Positions 11,588 through 24,800 of a stretch of 64,000 nt of DNA are shown here, in pieces (positions within the stretch are counted from its first letter, which is position 1; the number at the start of each line of letters is the position of its first letter). The stretch is from the NCBI GenBank assembly GCA_033782935.1, contig JAWQEG010000710.1, positions 3,472,001-3,536,000 on the forward strand, read 5' to 3'. Source of the stretch: Petrolisthes cinctipes. Lineage: Eukaryota > Arthropoda > Malacostraca > Decapoda > Porcellanidae. The position numbers and the translations under genes were made by a program. The notes beneath the pieces are model-generated. The model was not told the DNA's origin. It did no database searches and worked only from the letters and a program-made list of their open reading frames with translations.

Positions 11588-13822
11588 TGTAAATGCCTAC
11601 TTAGTGCTAGAATATTTTAAAAATATAGGCCCAAAACATGCTAAAAATCGATATTTAAGGTGCCCAAAGTCTATATCTCAAATTCAGGCTGAAAACACCC
11701 GAAAATTCTATATTTTGGGGTCCCAGAAGCGATCTGTACATGCCTACTCGGTGCTGGAATATTTTCAAAATATAGGGCCAAAACATGCTGAAAATCGATA
11801 TTTTAGGTGCCCAAAGTCGATATCTCAAATTCAGGCCCAAAACACCCAAAAATTCGATATTTTGGGGTCCCAGAAGCGATCTGTACATGCCTACTCCGTG
11901 TTAGAGTATTTTCAAAACACAGGCCCAAAACATGCTAAAAATCGATATTTTAGGTGACCAAAGTCAATATGTGTATGCATCTTCTGAACCCGTTTATATC
12001 CCAAATTCAACCTCAAAACACCCGAAAATTCGATATTTTTGGGTCCAAGAAGTGATCTGTACATGCCTACTTAGTGCTAGAATATTTTCAAAATATAGGC
12101 CCAAAACATGCTAAAAATCGATATTTTAGGAGCCCAAAGTCGATATCTCAAATTCAGGCCAAAAACACCCGAAAATTCAATATTTTGGGGTCCCAGAAAC
12201 AAACTGTACATGCCTAATCCGTGTTAGAGTATTTTCAAAATACAGGCCCAAAACATACTGAAAATCGATCTTTTAGGTGCCCAAAAGTCGATATGTGCAT
12301 GCATCTTCTGTACCCGTTTATATCCCAAATTCAACCTCAAAACACCCGAAAATTCGATATTTTTGGGTCCCAGAAGCGATCTGTACATGCCTACTCGGTG
12401 CTAGAATATTTTCAAAATATAGGCCCAAAACATGCTAAAAATCGATATTTTAGGTGCCCAAAGTCGATATCTCAAATTCAGGCCCAAAACACCCAAAAAT
12501 TCGATATTTTGGGGTCCCAGAAGCGATCTGTACATGCCTACTCCGTGTTAGAGTATTTTCAAAACACAGGTCAAAAAAAAGCTAAAAATCGATATTTTAG
12601 GTGACCAAAGTCAATATGTGTATGCATCTTCTGCACCCGTTTATATCCCAAATTCAACCTCAAAACACCCGAAAATTCGATATTTTTGGGTCCCAGAAGT
12701 GATCTGTACATGCCTACTTAGTGCTAGAATATTTTCAAAATATAGGCCCAAAACATGCTAAAAATCGATATTTTAGGAGCCCAAAGTCGATATCTCAAAT
12801 TCAGGCCCAAAACACCCGAAAATTCAATATTTTGGGGTCCCTGAAACGAACTGTACATGCCTAATCCGTGTTAGAGTATTTTCAAAATACAGGCCCAAAA
12901 CATACTGAAAATCGATATTTTAGGTGCCAAAAAGTCGATATGTGCATGCATCTTCTGTACCCGTTAATGTCTCAAATTCAGGCTCTAAACACCCGATAAT
13001 TCGATATTTTGGGGTCCTAGAAGTGATCTGTACATGCCTACTTAGTGCTAGAATATTTTAAAAATATAGGCCCAAAACATGCTAAAAATCGATATTTTAG
13101 GTGCCCAAAGTCTATATCTCAAATTCAGGCTCAAAACACCCGAAAATTCGATATTTCGGGGTCCCCGAAGCGATCTGTACATGCCTACTCGGTGCTAGAA
13201 TATTTTCAAAATATAGGCTCAAAACATGCTAAAAATCGATATTTTAGGTGCCCAAAGTCGATATCTCAAATTCAGGCCCAAAACACCCAAAAATTCGATA
13301 TTTTGGGGTCCCAGAAGCGATCTGTACATGCCTACTCCGTGTTAGAGTATTTTCAAAACACAGGCCCAAAACAAGCTAAAAATCGATATTTTAGGTGACC
13401 AAAGTCAATATGTGTATGCATCTTCTGCACCCGTTTATATCCCAAATTCAACCTCAAAACACCCGAAAATTCGATATTTTTGGGTCCCAGAAGTGATCTG
13501 TCCATGCCTACTAAGTGCTAGAATATTTTCAAAATATAGGCCCAAAACATGCTAAAAATCGATATTTTAGGAGCCCAAAGTCGATATCTCAAATTCAGGC
13601 CAAAAACACCCGAAAATTCAATATTTTGGTGTCCCAGAAACGAACTGTACATGCCTAATCCGTGTTAGACTATTTTCAAAATACAGGCCCAAAACATACT
13701 GAAAATCGATCTTTTAGGTGCCCAAAAGTCGATATGTGCATGCATCTTCTTTACCCGTTTATATCCCAAATTCAACCTCAAAACACCCGATAATTCGATA
13801 TTTTTGGGTCCCAGAAGCGATC
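11588..13822. repeat. 1441-bp HOR (9 monomers), about 1.5 copies, nested 647-bp 4-mer
   Basis: Anchors from 11588 give 147, 147, 176, 147, 177, 147, 176, 147, 177, reaching 13029. The first five repeat to 13823. Within this, the order 147, 177, 147, 176 (647 bp, 12058-12705) forms a shorter nested period. Shared variants include GGAGCCCAAAGTCG, AATTCAATATTTTGGGG, AAACGAACTG and TTCAAAACACAGGCCC. The monomer starting at 12529 carries an expanded A run in GTCAAAAAAAAGC. Confidence 0.78.
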
Positions 13823-14144
13823 TATACATGCCTACTCAGTGCTAGAATGTTTTCAAAATCTAGGCACAAAAGAAGCTAAAAATCGATATTTTAAGTGTCC
13901 AAAGTCGATATGTGCATGCATCATCTGTACCCGTTTATATCTCAAATTCAGGCTCAAAACACCCGAAAATTCGATATTTTGGGGTCCCAGAAGTGATCTG
14001 TACATGCCTACTTAGTGCTAGAATATTTTCAAAATATAGGCCATAACATGCTAAAAATCGATATTTTAGGTGCCCAAAGTCGATATCTCAAATTTAGGTC
14101 CAAAACACCCGAAAATTCGATATTTTTGGGTCCCAGAAGCGAAC
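13823..14144. repeat. Two linking monomers
   Basis: A 176-bp monomer and a 146-bp one (147 class with one base missing in GGCCATAACATG) link the 1441-bp HOR to the next 835-bp module. The ACAAAAGAAGC variant of ACAAAACATGC near 13865 is private to this spot as far as I could see. Confidence 0.7.
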
Positions 14145-14979
14145 TGTACATGCCTACTTAGTGCGTGAATATTTTCAAAATATAGGTCCAAAACATGCTA
14201 AAAATCGATATTTTAGGTGCCCAAAGTCGATATATCAAATTCAGGCCCAAAACACCCGAAAATTCGATATTTTGGGGTCCCAGAAGCGAACTGTACATGC
14301 CTACTCAGATGCAGGCCCAAAACATGCTGAAAATCGATATTTTAGGTGCCCAAAGTCAACATGTGAATTCATCTTCTGCACTCGTTTATATCTCAAATTC
14401 AACCTCAAAACACCAGAAAATTCGGTATTTTCGGGTCCTAGAACCGATCTGTACATCCCTACTCCAAGTTAGAATGTTTTCAAGATACAGACCCAAAACA
14501 TGCTCAAAATCGATATTTTAGGTGCCAAAAAGTCGATATGTGCATGCATCTTCTGTACCCGTTTATATCTCAAAATCAGGCTCAAAACACCCGAAAATTC
14601 GATATTTTTGGGTCCCAGAAGCGATCGGTACATGCCTACTCCTAGTTAGAGTTTTTTCAAAATACAGGCCCAAAACATGCTAAAAATCGATATTTTAGGT
14701 GCCCAAAGTCAATATGTGCATGCATCTTCTGTACACGTTTATATCTCAAATTCAGGCTCAAAACACCCGAAAATTCGGTATTTTTGGGTCCTAGAACCGA
14801 TCTGTACATCCCTACTCCAAGTTGGAATGTTTTCAAGATACAGACCCAAAACATGCTCAAAATCGATATTTTAGGTGCCAAAAAGTCGATATGTACATGC
14901 ATCTTCTGTACCCGTTTATGTCTCAAATTCATGCTCAAAACACCCGAAAATTCGATATTTTGGGGTCCTAGAAGTGATC
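14145..14979. repeat. 835-bp five-monomer module, copy 2
   Basis: Order 147, 158, 177, 176, 177, offset 3392 bp from the module at 10753. It shares the GTGAATTCATC haplotype, the AACCGATC anchors and the GATCGGTAC anchor variant with that copy. It contains a CENP-B-box-like site at 14420-14436. Confidence 0.82.
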
Positions 14980-15774
14980 TGTAAATGCCTACTTAGTGCT
15001 AGAATATTTTAAAAATATAGGCCCAAAACATGCTAAAAATCGATATTTTAGGTGCCCAAAGTCTATATCTCAAATTCAGGCTGAAAACACCCGAAAATTC
15101 GATATTTTGGGGTCCCAGAAGCGATCTGTACATGCCTACTCGGTGCTAGAATATTTTCAAAATATAGGCCCAAAACATGCTAAAAATCGATATTTTAGGT
15201 GCCCAAAGTCGATATCTCAAATTCAGGCCCAAAACACCCAAAAATTCGATATTTTGGGGTCCCAGAAGCGATCTGTACATGCCTACTCCGTGTTAGAGTA
15301 TTTCCAAAACACAGGCCCAAAACAAGCTCAAAATCGATATTTTAGGTGCCAAAAAGTCGATATGTGCATGCATCTTCTGTACCCGTTTATGTCCCAAATT
15401 CAGGCTGAAAACACCCGAAAATTCGATATTTTGGGGTCCTAGAAGTGATCTGTAAATGCCTACTTAGTGCTAGAATATTTTAAAAATATAGGCCCAAAAC
15501 ATGCTAAAAATCGATATTTTAGGTGCCCAAAGTCGATATCTCAAATTCAGGCCAAAAACACCCGAAAATTCAATATTTTGGGGTCCCAGAAACGAACTGT
15601 ACATGCCTAATCCGTGTTAGAGTATTTTCAAAATACAGGCCCAAAACATACTGAAAATCGATATTATAGGTGCCAAAAAGTCGATATGTGAATGAATCTT
15701 CTGTACCCGTTTATGTCTCAAATTCAGGCTCTAAACACCCGATAATTCGATATTTTGGGGTCCCAGAAGTGATC
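14980..15774. repeat. 147/177-alternating segment
   Basis: Lengths are 147, 147, 177, 147, 177. Because all five are multiples of three, one reading frame stays open across much of this block, which is the origin of its apparent 148-codon reading frame (14996-15442). Sequence variants place it with the 11.6-13.8 kb block (CTATATCTCAAATTCAGG, TCCAAAACACAGG, GGCCAAAAACACCC). Confidence 0.75.
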
Positions 15775-16714
15775 TGTACTTGCCTACTTAGTGCTAGAAT
15801 ATTTTAAAAATATAGGCCCAAAACATGCTAAGAATCGATATTTTAGGTGCCCAAAGTCTATATCTCAAATTCAGGTTAAAAACACCCGAAAATTCGATAT
15901 TTTTGGGTCCCAGAAGCGATCTGTACATGCCTACTCGGTGCTAGAATATTTTCAAAATATAGGCCCAAAACATTCTAAAAATCGATATTTTAGGTGCCCA
16001 AAGTCGATATCTCAAATTCAGGCCCAAAACACCCAAAAATTCGATATTTTGGGGTCCCAGAAGCGATCTGTACATGCCTACTCAGTGCTAGAATGTTTTC
16101 AAAATCTAGGCACAAAACATGCTAAAAATCGATATTTTAAGTGTCCAAAGTCGATATGTGCATGCATCATCTGTACCCGTTTATATCTCAAATTCAGGCT
16201 CAAAACACCCGAAAATTCGATATTTTGGGGTCCCAGAAGTGATCTGTACATGCCTACTTAGTGCTAGAATATTTTCAAAATATAGGCCCAAAACATGCTA
16301 AAAATCGATATTTTAGGTGCCCAAAGTCTATATCTCAAATTCAGGCTCAAAACACCCGAAAATTCGATATTTTTGGGTCCCAGAAGCGATCTGTACATGC
16401 CTACTCGGTGCTAGAATATTTTCAAAATATAGGCCCAAAACATTCTACAAATCGATATTTTAGGTGCCCAAAGTCGATATCTCAAATTCAGGCCCAAAAC
16501 ACCCAAAAATTCGATATTTTGGGGTCCCAGAAGCGATCTGTACATGCCTACTCAGTGCTAGAATGTTTTCAAAATCTAGGCACAAAACATGCTAAAAATC
16601 GATATTTTAAGTGTCCAAAGTCGATATGTGCATGCATCATCTGTACCCGTTTATATCTCAAATTCAGGCCCAAAACACCCGAAAATTCGATATTTTTGGG
16701 TCCCAGAAGCGAAC
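15775..16714. repeat. 470-bp HOR (3 monomers), two tandem copies
   Basis: Anchors 15775, 15922, 16069, 16245, 16392, 16539, 16715 give (147, 147, 176) twice. Both copies carry CAAAACATTCTA (a CATTCT variant) and AATCTAGGCACAAAACATGC. This is the shortest clean multi-monomer HOR in the 147-rich domain and looks recently duplicated. Confidence 0.85.
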
Positions 16715-17224
16715 TGTACATGCCTACTCAGATGCAGGCCCAAAACATGCTGAAAATCGATATTTTAGGTGCCCAAAGTCAACATGTGTATTCATCTTCT
16801 GCACTCGTTTATATCTCAAATTCAACCTCAAAACACCAGAAAATTCGGTATTTTTGGGTCCTAGAACCGATCTGTACATCCCTACTCCAAGTTGGAATGT
16901 TTTCAAGATACAGACCCAAAACATGCTCAAAATCGATATTTTAGGTGCCAAAAAGTCGATATGTGCATGCATCTTCTGTACCCGTTTATATCTCAAATTC
17001 AGGCTCAAAACACCCGAAAATTCGATATTTTTGGGTCCCAGAAGCGATCAGTACATGCCTACTCCTAGTTAGAGTAGTTTCAAAATACAGGCCCAAAACA
17101 TGCTGAAAATCGATATTTTAGGTGCCCAAATCAATATGTGCATCCATCTTCTGTACACGTTTATATCTCAAATTCAGGCTCAAAACACCCGAAAATTCGA
17201 TATTTTGGGGTCCCAGAAGCGAAC
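16715..17224. repeat. Partial five-mer module: 158, 177, 175
   Basis: The 158-class monomer at 16715 carries the GTGTATTCATC haplotype. The last monomer is 175 bp because CCCAAATCAATATG lacks the G of the AAAGTC block. The same lesion recurs in the 175-bp monomer at 18542, marking the two as homologous. Confidence 0.75.
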
Positions 17225-18893
17225 TGTACATGCCTACTTAGTGCGTGAATATTTTAAAAATATAGGTCCAAAACATGCTAAAAATCGATATTTTAGGTGC
17301 CCAAAGTCGATATCTCAAATTCAGGCCCAAAACACTCGAAAATTCGATATTTTGGGGTCCCAGAAGCGAACTGTACATGCCTACTCAGATGCAGGCCCAA
17401 AACATGCTGAAAATCGATATTTTAGGTGCCCAAAGTCAACATGTGTATTCATCTTCTGCACTCGTTTATATCTCTAATTCAACCTCAAAACACCAGAAAA
17501 TTCGGTATTTTTGGGTCGTAGAACCGATCTGTACATCCCTACTCCAAGTTAGAATGTTTTCAAGATACAGACCCAAAACATGCTCAAAATCGATATTTTA
17601 GGTGCTAAAAAGTCGATATGTGCATGCATCTTCAGTACCCGTTTATATCTCAAATTCAGGCTCAAAACACCCGAAAATTCGATATTTTTGGGTCCCAGAA
17701 GCGATCGGTACATGCCTTCTCCTAGTTAGAGTATTTTCAAAATACAGGCCCAATACATGCTGAAAATCGATATTTTAGGTGCCCAAAGTTAATATGTGCA
17801 TGCATCTTCTGTACACGTTTATATCTCAAATTCAGGCTCAAAACACCCGAAAATTCGGTATTTTTGGGTCCTAGAACCGATCTGTACATCCCTACTCCAA
17901 GTTGGAATGTTTTCAAGATACAGACCCAAAACATGCTCAAAATCGATATTTTAGGTGCCAAAAAGTCGATATGTGCATGCTTCTTCTGTACCCGTTTATG
18001 TCTCAAATTCAGGCTCAAAACACCCGAAAATTCGATATTTTGGGGTCCCAGAAGCGAACTGTACATGCCTACTTAGTGCGTGAATATTTTCAAAATATAG
18101 GTCCAAAACATGCTAAAAATCGATATTTTAGGTGCCCAAAGTCAATATCTCAAATTCAGGCCCAAAACACCCGAAAATTCGATATTTTTGGGTCCCAGAA
18201 GCGAACTGTACATGCCTACTCAGATGCAGGCCCAAAACATGCTGAAAATCGATATTTTAGGTGCCCAAAGTCAACATGTGTATTCATCTTCTGCACTCGT
18301 TTATATCTCAAATTCAACCTCAAAACACCAGAAAATTCGGTATTTTTGGGTCCTAGAACCGATCTGTACATCCCTACTCCAAGTTGGAATGTTTTCAAGA
18401 TACAGACCCAAAACATGCTCAAAATCGATATTTTAGGTGCCAAAAAGTCGATATGTGCATGCATCTTCTGTACCCGTTTATATCTCAAATTCAGGCTCAA
18501 AACACCCGAAAATTCGATATTTTTGGGTCCCAGATGCGATCAGTACATGCCTACTCCTAGTTAGAGTAGTTTCAAAATACAGTCCCAAAACATGCTGAAA
18601 ATCGATATTTTAGGTGCCCAAATCAATATGTGCATGCATCTTCTGTACACGTTTATATCTCAAATTCAGGCTCAAAACACCCGAAAATTCGGTATTTTTG
18701 GGTCCTAGAACCGATCTGTACATCCCTACTCCAAGTTGGAATGTTTTCAAGATACAGACCCAAAACATGTTAAAAATCGATATTTTAGGTGCCAAAAAGT
18801 CGATATGTGCATGCATCTTCTGTACCCGTTTATGTCTCAAATTCAGGCTCAAAACACCCGAAAATTCGATATTTTGGGGTCCTAGAAGTGATC
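17225..18893. repeat. 835-bp five-monomer module, tandem copies 3 and 4
   Basis: Order 147, 158, 177, 176, 177 (17225-18060), then 147, 158, 177, 175, 177 (18060-18894). These two are directly adjacent, giving a tandem 5-mer HOR of 835/834 bp. They share GTGTATTCATCTTCTGC, CACCAGAAAATTCGG and CAAGTTAGAATG/CAAGTTGGAATG. The second copy's 175-bp monomer has the same missing G as at ~17130. Confidence 0.83.
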
Positions 18894-21806
18894 TGTACAT
18901 GCCTAGTTAGTGCTAGAATATTTTTAAAATATAGGCCCAAAACATGCTAAAAATCGATATTTTAGGTGCCCAAAGTCTATATCTCAAATTCAGGCTCAAA
19001 ACACCCGAAAATTCGATATTTTGGGGTCCGAGAAGCGATCTGTACATGCCTACTCGGTGCTAGAATATTTTCAAAATATAGGCCCAAAACATGCTAAAAA
19101 TCGATATTTTAGGTGCCCAAAGTCGATATCTCAAATTCAGGCCCAAAACACCCAAAAATTCGATATTTTGGGGTCCCAGAAGCGATCTGTACATGCCTAC
19201 TCCGTGTTAGAGTATTTCCAAAACACAGGCCCAAAACAAGCTAAAAATCGATATTTTAGGTGACCAAAATCAATATGTGTATGCATCTTCTGCACCCGTT
19301 TATATCCCAAATTCAACCTCAAAACACCCGAAAATTCGATATTTTTGGGTCCCAGAAGTGATCTGTACATGCCTTCTTAGTGCTAGAATATTTTCAAAAT
19401 ATAGGCCCAAAACATGCTAAAAATCGATATTTTAGGAGCCCAAAGTCGATATCTCAAATTCAGGCCAAAAACACCCGAAAATTCAATATTTTGGGGTCCC
19501 AGAAACGAACTGTACATGCCTAATCCGTGTTAGAGTATTTTCAAAATACAGGCCCAAAATATACTGAAAATCGATCTTTTAGGTGCTCAAAAGTCGATAA
19601 GTGCATGCATCTTCAGTACCCGTTTATATCCCAAATTCAACCTCAAAACACCCGATAATTCGATATTTTTGGGTCCCAGAAGCGATCTATACATGCCTAC
19701 TCAGTGCTAGAATTTTTTCAAAATCTAGGCACAAAACATGCTAAAAATCGATATTTTAAGTGTCCAAAGTCGATATGTGCATGCATCATCTGTACCCGTT
19801 TATATCTCAAATTCAGGCTCAAAACACCCGAAAATTCGATATTTTGGAGCCCTAGAAGTGATCTGTACATGCCTACTTAGTGCTAGAATATTTTAAAAAT
19901 ATAGGCCCAAAACATGCTAAAAATCGATATTTTAGGTGCCTAAAGTCTATATCTCAAATTCAGGCCCAAAACACACAGAAATTCGATATTTTGGGGTCCC
20001 AGAAGCGATCTGTACATGCCTACTCCGTGTTAGAGTATTTTCAAAACACAGGCCCAAAACAAGCTAAAAATCGATATTTTAGGTGACCAAAGTCAATATG
20101 TGTATGCATCTTCTGCACCCGTTTATATCCCAAATTCAACCTCAAAACACGCGAAAATTCGATATTTTTGGGTCCCAGAAGTGATCTGTACATGCCTACT
20201 TAGTGCTAGAATATTTTCAAAATATAGGCCCAAAACATGCTAAAAATCGATATTTTAGGAGCCCAAAGTCGATATCTCAAATTCAGGCCAAAAAACACCC
20301 GAAAATTCAATATTTTGGGGTCCCAGAAACGAACTGTACATGCCTAATCCGTGATAGAGTATTTTCAAAATACAGGCCCAAAACATACTGAAAATCGATC
20401 TTTTAGGTGCCCAAAAGTCGATATGTGCATGCATCTTCTGTACCCGTTTATATCCCAAATTCAACCTCAAAACACCCGAAAATTCGATATTTTGGGGTCC
20501 CAGAAGCGATCTGTACATGCCTATTCGGTGCTACAATATTTTCAAAATATAGGCCCAAAACATGCTAAAAATCGATATTTTAAGGTGCCCAAAGTCGATA
20601 TCTCAAATTCAGGCCCAAAACACCCAAAAATTCGATATTTTAGGGTCCCATAAGCGATCTGTACATGCCTACTCCGTGTTAGAGTATTTTCAAAACACAG
20701 GCCCAAAACAAGCTAAAAATCGATATTTTAGGTGACCAAAGTCAATATGTGTATGCATCTTCTGCACCCGTTTATATCCCAAATTCAACCTCAAAACACC
20801 CGAAAATTCGATATTTTTGGGTACCAGAAGTGATCTGTACATGCCTACTTAGTGCTAGAATATTTTCAAAATATAGGCCCAAAACATGCTAAAAATCGAT
20901 ATTTTAGGAGCACAAAGTCGATATCTCAAATTCAGGCCAAAAACACCCGAAAATTCAATATTTTGGGGTCCCAGAAACGAACTGTACATGCCTAATCCGT
21001 GTTAGAGTATTTTCAAAATGCAGGCCCAAAACATACTGAAAATCGATCTTTTAGGTGCCCAAAAGTCGATATGTGCATGCATCTTCTGTACCCGTTTATA
21101 TCCCAAATTCAACCTCAAAACACCCGAAAAGTCGATATTTTGGGGTCCCAGAAGCGATCTGTACATGCCTACTCGGTGCTAGAATATTTTCAAAATATAG
21201 GCCCAAAACATGCTAAAAATCGATATTTTAGGTGCCCAAAGTCGATATCTCAAATTCAGGCCCAAAATACCCCAAAATTCGATATTTTGGGGTCCCAGAA
21301 GCGATCTGTACATGCCTACTCCGTGTTAGAGTATTTTCAAAACACAGGCCCAAAACAAGCTAAAAATCGATATTTTAGGTGACCAAAGTCAATATGTGTA
21401 TGCATCTTCTGCACCCTTTTATATTCCAAATTCAACCTCAAAACACCCGAAAATTCGATATTTTTGGGTCCCAGAAGTGATCTGTACATGCCTACTTAGT
21501 GCTAGAATATTTTCAAAATATAGGCCCAAAACATGCTAAAAATCGATATTTTAGGAGCCCAAAGTCGATATCTCAAATTCAGGCCAAAAACACCCGAAAA
21601 TTCAATATTTTGGGGTCCCAGAAACGAACTGTACATGCCTAATCCGTGTTAGAGTATTTTCAAAATACAGGCCCAAAACATACTGAAAATCGATCTTTTA
21701 GGTGCTCAAAAGTCGATAAGTGCATGCATCTTCAGTACCCGTTTTTATCCCAAATTCAACCTCAAAACACCTGATAATTCGATATTTTTGGGTCCCAGAA
21801 GCGATC
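18894..21806. repeat. 647-bp HOR (4 monomers), ~2.5 clean copies plus flanking variants
   Basis: From 20187 the order is 148, 177, 148, 176, then 147, 177, 147, 176, then 147, 177, reaching 21807. Upstream, 18894-20187 has 147, 147, 176, 147, 177, 176, 147, 176, a rearranged version. Shared variants: GGAGCCCAAAGTCG, AATTCAATATTTTGG, AAACGAACTG, CTAATCCGTG, TCAAAACACAGGCCCAAAACAAGC. It is closely related to 12058-13029, so the 835-bp module array appears to sit inside an older 647-bp array. Confidence 0.8.
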
Positions 21807-24800
21807 TATACATGCCTACTCAGTGCTAGAATGTTTTCAAAATCTAGGCACAAAACATGCTAAAAATCGATATTTTAAGTGTCCAAAGTCAATATGTGCA
21901 TGCATCTTCTGTACACGTTTATAACTCAAATTCAGGCTCAAAACACCCGAAAATTCGGTATTTTTGGGTCCTAGAACCGATCTGTACATCCCTACTCCAA
22001 GTTGGAATGTTTTCAAGATACAGACCCAAAACATGCTCAAAATCGATATTTTAGGTGCCAAAAAGTCGATATGTGCATGCATCATCTGTACCCGTTTATG
22101 TCTCAAATTCAGGCTCAAAACACCCGAAAATTCGATATTTTGGGGTCTCAGAAGTGATCTGTACGTCCCTACTTAGGGCTAGAATATTTTCAAAATATAG
22201 GCCTAAAACATGCTAAAAATCGATATTTTAGGTGTCCAAAGTCGATATCTCAAATTCAGGCCCAAAACACCAGAAAATTCGATATTTTGGGGTCCCAGAA
22301 GCGAACTGTACATGCCTACTCAGTGTTAGAGTATTTTCAAAATACAGGCCCAAAACATACTGAAAATCGATCGTTTAGGTGCCCAAAAGTCGATATGTGC
22401 ATGCATCTTCTGTACCCGTTTATATCTCAAATTCAGGCTCCAAACACCCGAAAATTCGATATTTTGGGGTCCCAGAAGCGATCTGTACATGCCTACTCAG
22501 ATGCAGGCCGAAAACATGCTGAAAATCGATATTTTAGGTGCCCAAGGTCAACATGTGTATGCATCTTCTGCACTCGTTTATATCTCAAATTCAACCTCAA
22601 CACACCCGAAAATTCGATAATTTTGGGTCACAGAAGCGATCTGTACATGTCTAGTCAGTGCCAGAATGTTTTCAAAATATAGGCTCAAAACATGCTAAAA
22701 ATCGATATTTTTTGTGTCCAAAGTCGATATGTGCATGCATCTTCTGTACCAGTTTATATCTCAAATTCAGGCTCAAAACACCCGAAAATTTGATATTTTT
22801 GGGCCCCAGAAGCAATCTGTACATGTCTACTCCTAGTTAGAATGTTTTTAAGATACAGACCCAAAACATGCTCAAAATAAATATTTTAGGTGCCCAAAAG
22901 TCGATATGTGCATGCATCTTCTGTACCCGTTTATATCTCAAATTCAGGCTCAAAACACCCAAAAATTCGATATTTTGGGGTCCCCGAAGCGATCTGTACA
23001 TGCCTACTCAGTGCTAGAATATTTTCAAAATATAGGCCCAAAACATGCTAAAAATCGATATTTTAGGTGCCCAAAGTCGATATCTCAAATTCAGGCCCAA
23101 AACACCCGAAAATTCGATATTTTGGGGTCCCAGAAGCGAACTGTACATGCCTACTCCATGTTAGAGTATTTTCAAATTACAGGCCCAAAACATACTGAAA
23201 ATCGATCTGTTAGGTGTCCAAAAGTCGATATGTGCACGCATCTTCAGTACCCGTTTATATCCCAAATTCAACCTCAAAACACCCGAAAATTCGATATTTT
23301 TGGGTCCCAAAAGCGATCTGTACATGCCTACTTAGAGCTAGAAATTTTTCAAAATATAGGCTTAAAACATGCTAAAAATCGATATTTTAAGTGTCCAAAG
23401 TCGATATGTGCATTCATCATCTGTACCCGTTTATATCTCAAATTCAGGCTCAAAACACCCGAAAATTCGAGATTTTGGGGTCCCAGAAGTGATCTGTACA
23501 TGCCTACTTAGTGCTAGAATATTTTCAAAATATAGGGCCAAAACATGCTAAAAATCGATCCGTTAGGTGCCCGAAAGTCGATATGTGCATGCATCTTCTG
23601 TACCCGTTTATATCTCAAATTCAGGCTCCAAACACCCGAAAATTTGATATTTTGGGGTCCCAGAAGCTAACTGTACATGCCTACTCAGATGCAGGCCCAC
23701 AACATGCTGAAAATCGATATTTTAGGTGCCCAAAGTCAAAATGTGTATGCATCTTCTGCACTCGTTTATATCTCAAATTCAACTTCAAAACACCCGAAAA
23801 TTCGATAATTTTGGGTCACAGAAGCGATCTGTACATGTCTAGTCAGTTCTAGAATGTTTTCAAAATATAGGCTCAAAACATGCTATAAATCGATATTTTA
23901 AGTGTCCAAAGTCGATATGTGCATGCATCTTCTGTACCCGTTTATATCTCAAATTCAGGCTCAAAACACCCAAAAAATTCGATATTTTTGGGTCCCAGAA
24001 GCGATCTGTACATGCCTACACCTAGTTAGAGTATTTTCAAAATACCGGCCCAAAACATACTGAAAATCGATATTTTAGGTGTCCAAAAGTCGATATGTGC
24101 ATGCATCTTCTGTACCCGTTTATATCTCAAATTCAGGCTCAAAACAACCGAAAATTCGGTATTTTTGGGTCCTAGAAGCGATCTGTACATCCCTACTCCT
24201 AGTTAGAATTTTTTCAAGATACAGACCCAAAACATGCTCAAAATCGATATTTTAGGTGCTTAAAATTCGATATGTGAATGCATCTTCTGTACCCGTATAT
24301 ATCTCAAATTCAGGCTCAAAACACCCGAAAATTCGATATTTTGGGGTCCCAGAAGTGATCTGTACATGCCTACTTAGTGCTAGAATATTTTCAAAATATA
24401 GGCCCAAAACATGATAAAAATCGGTATTTTAGGTGCCCAAAGTCGATATCTCAAATTCAGGCCCAAAACACCCGAAAATTCGATATTTTGGGGTCCCAGA
24501 AGCGAACTGTACATGCCTACTCAGATGCAGGCCCAAAACATGCTGAAAATCGATATTTTAGGTGCCCAAAGTCAACATGTGTATGCATCTTCTGCACTCG
24601 TTTATATCTCAAATTCAACCTAAAAACACCCGAAAATTCGGTATTTTTTGGTCATAGAACCGATCTGAACATCCCTACTCCAAGTTAGAATGTTTTTAAG
24701 ATACAGACCCAGAACATGTTAAAAATCGATATTTTAGGTGCCAAAAAGTCGATATGTGCATGCATCTTCTGTATTCGTTTATATCTCAAATTCAGGCTCA

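Noticed and set aside
13141..13160. CENP-B-box-like site in ATTCGATATTTCGGGGTC
   Set aside because: Has TTCG and CGGG, but they are one base too close together, so the box spacing is wrong.
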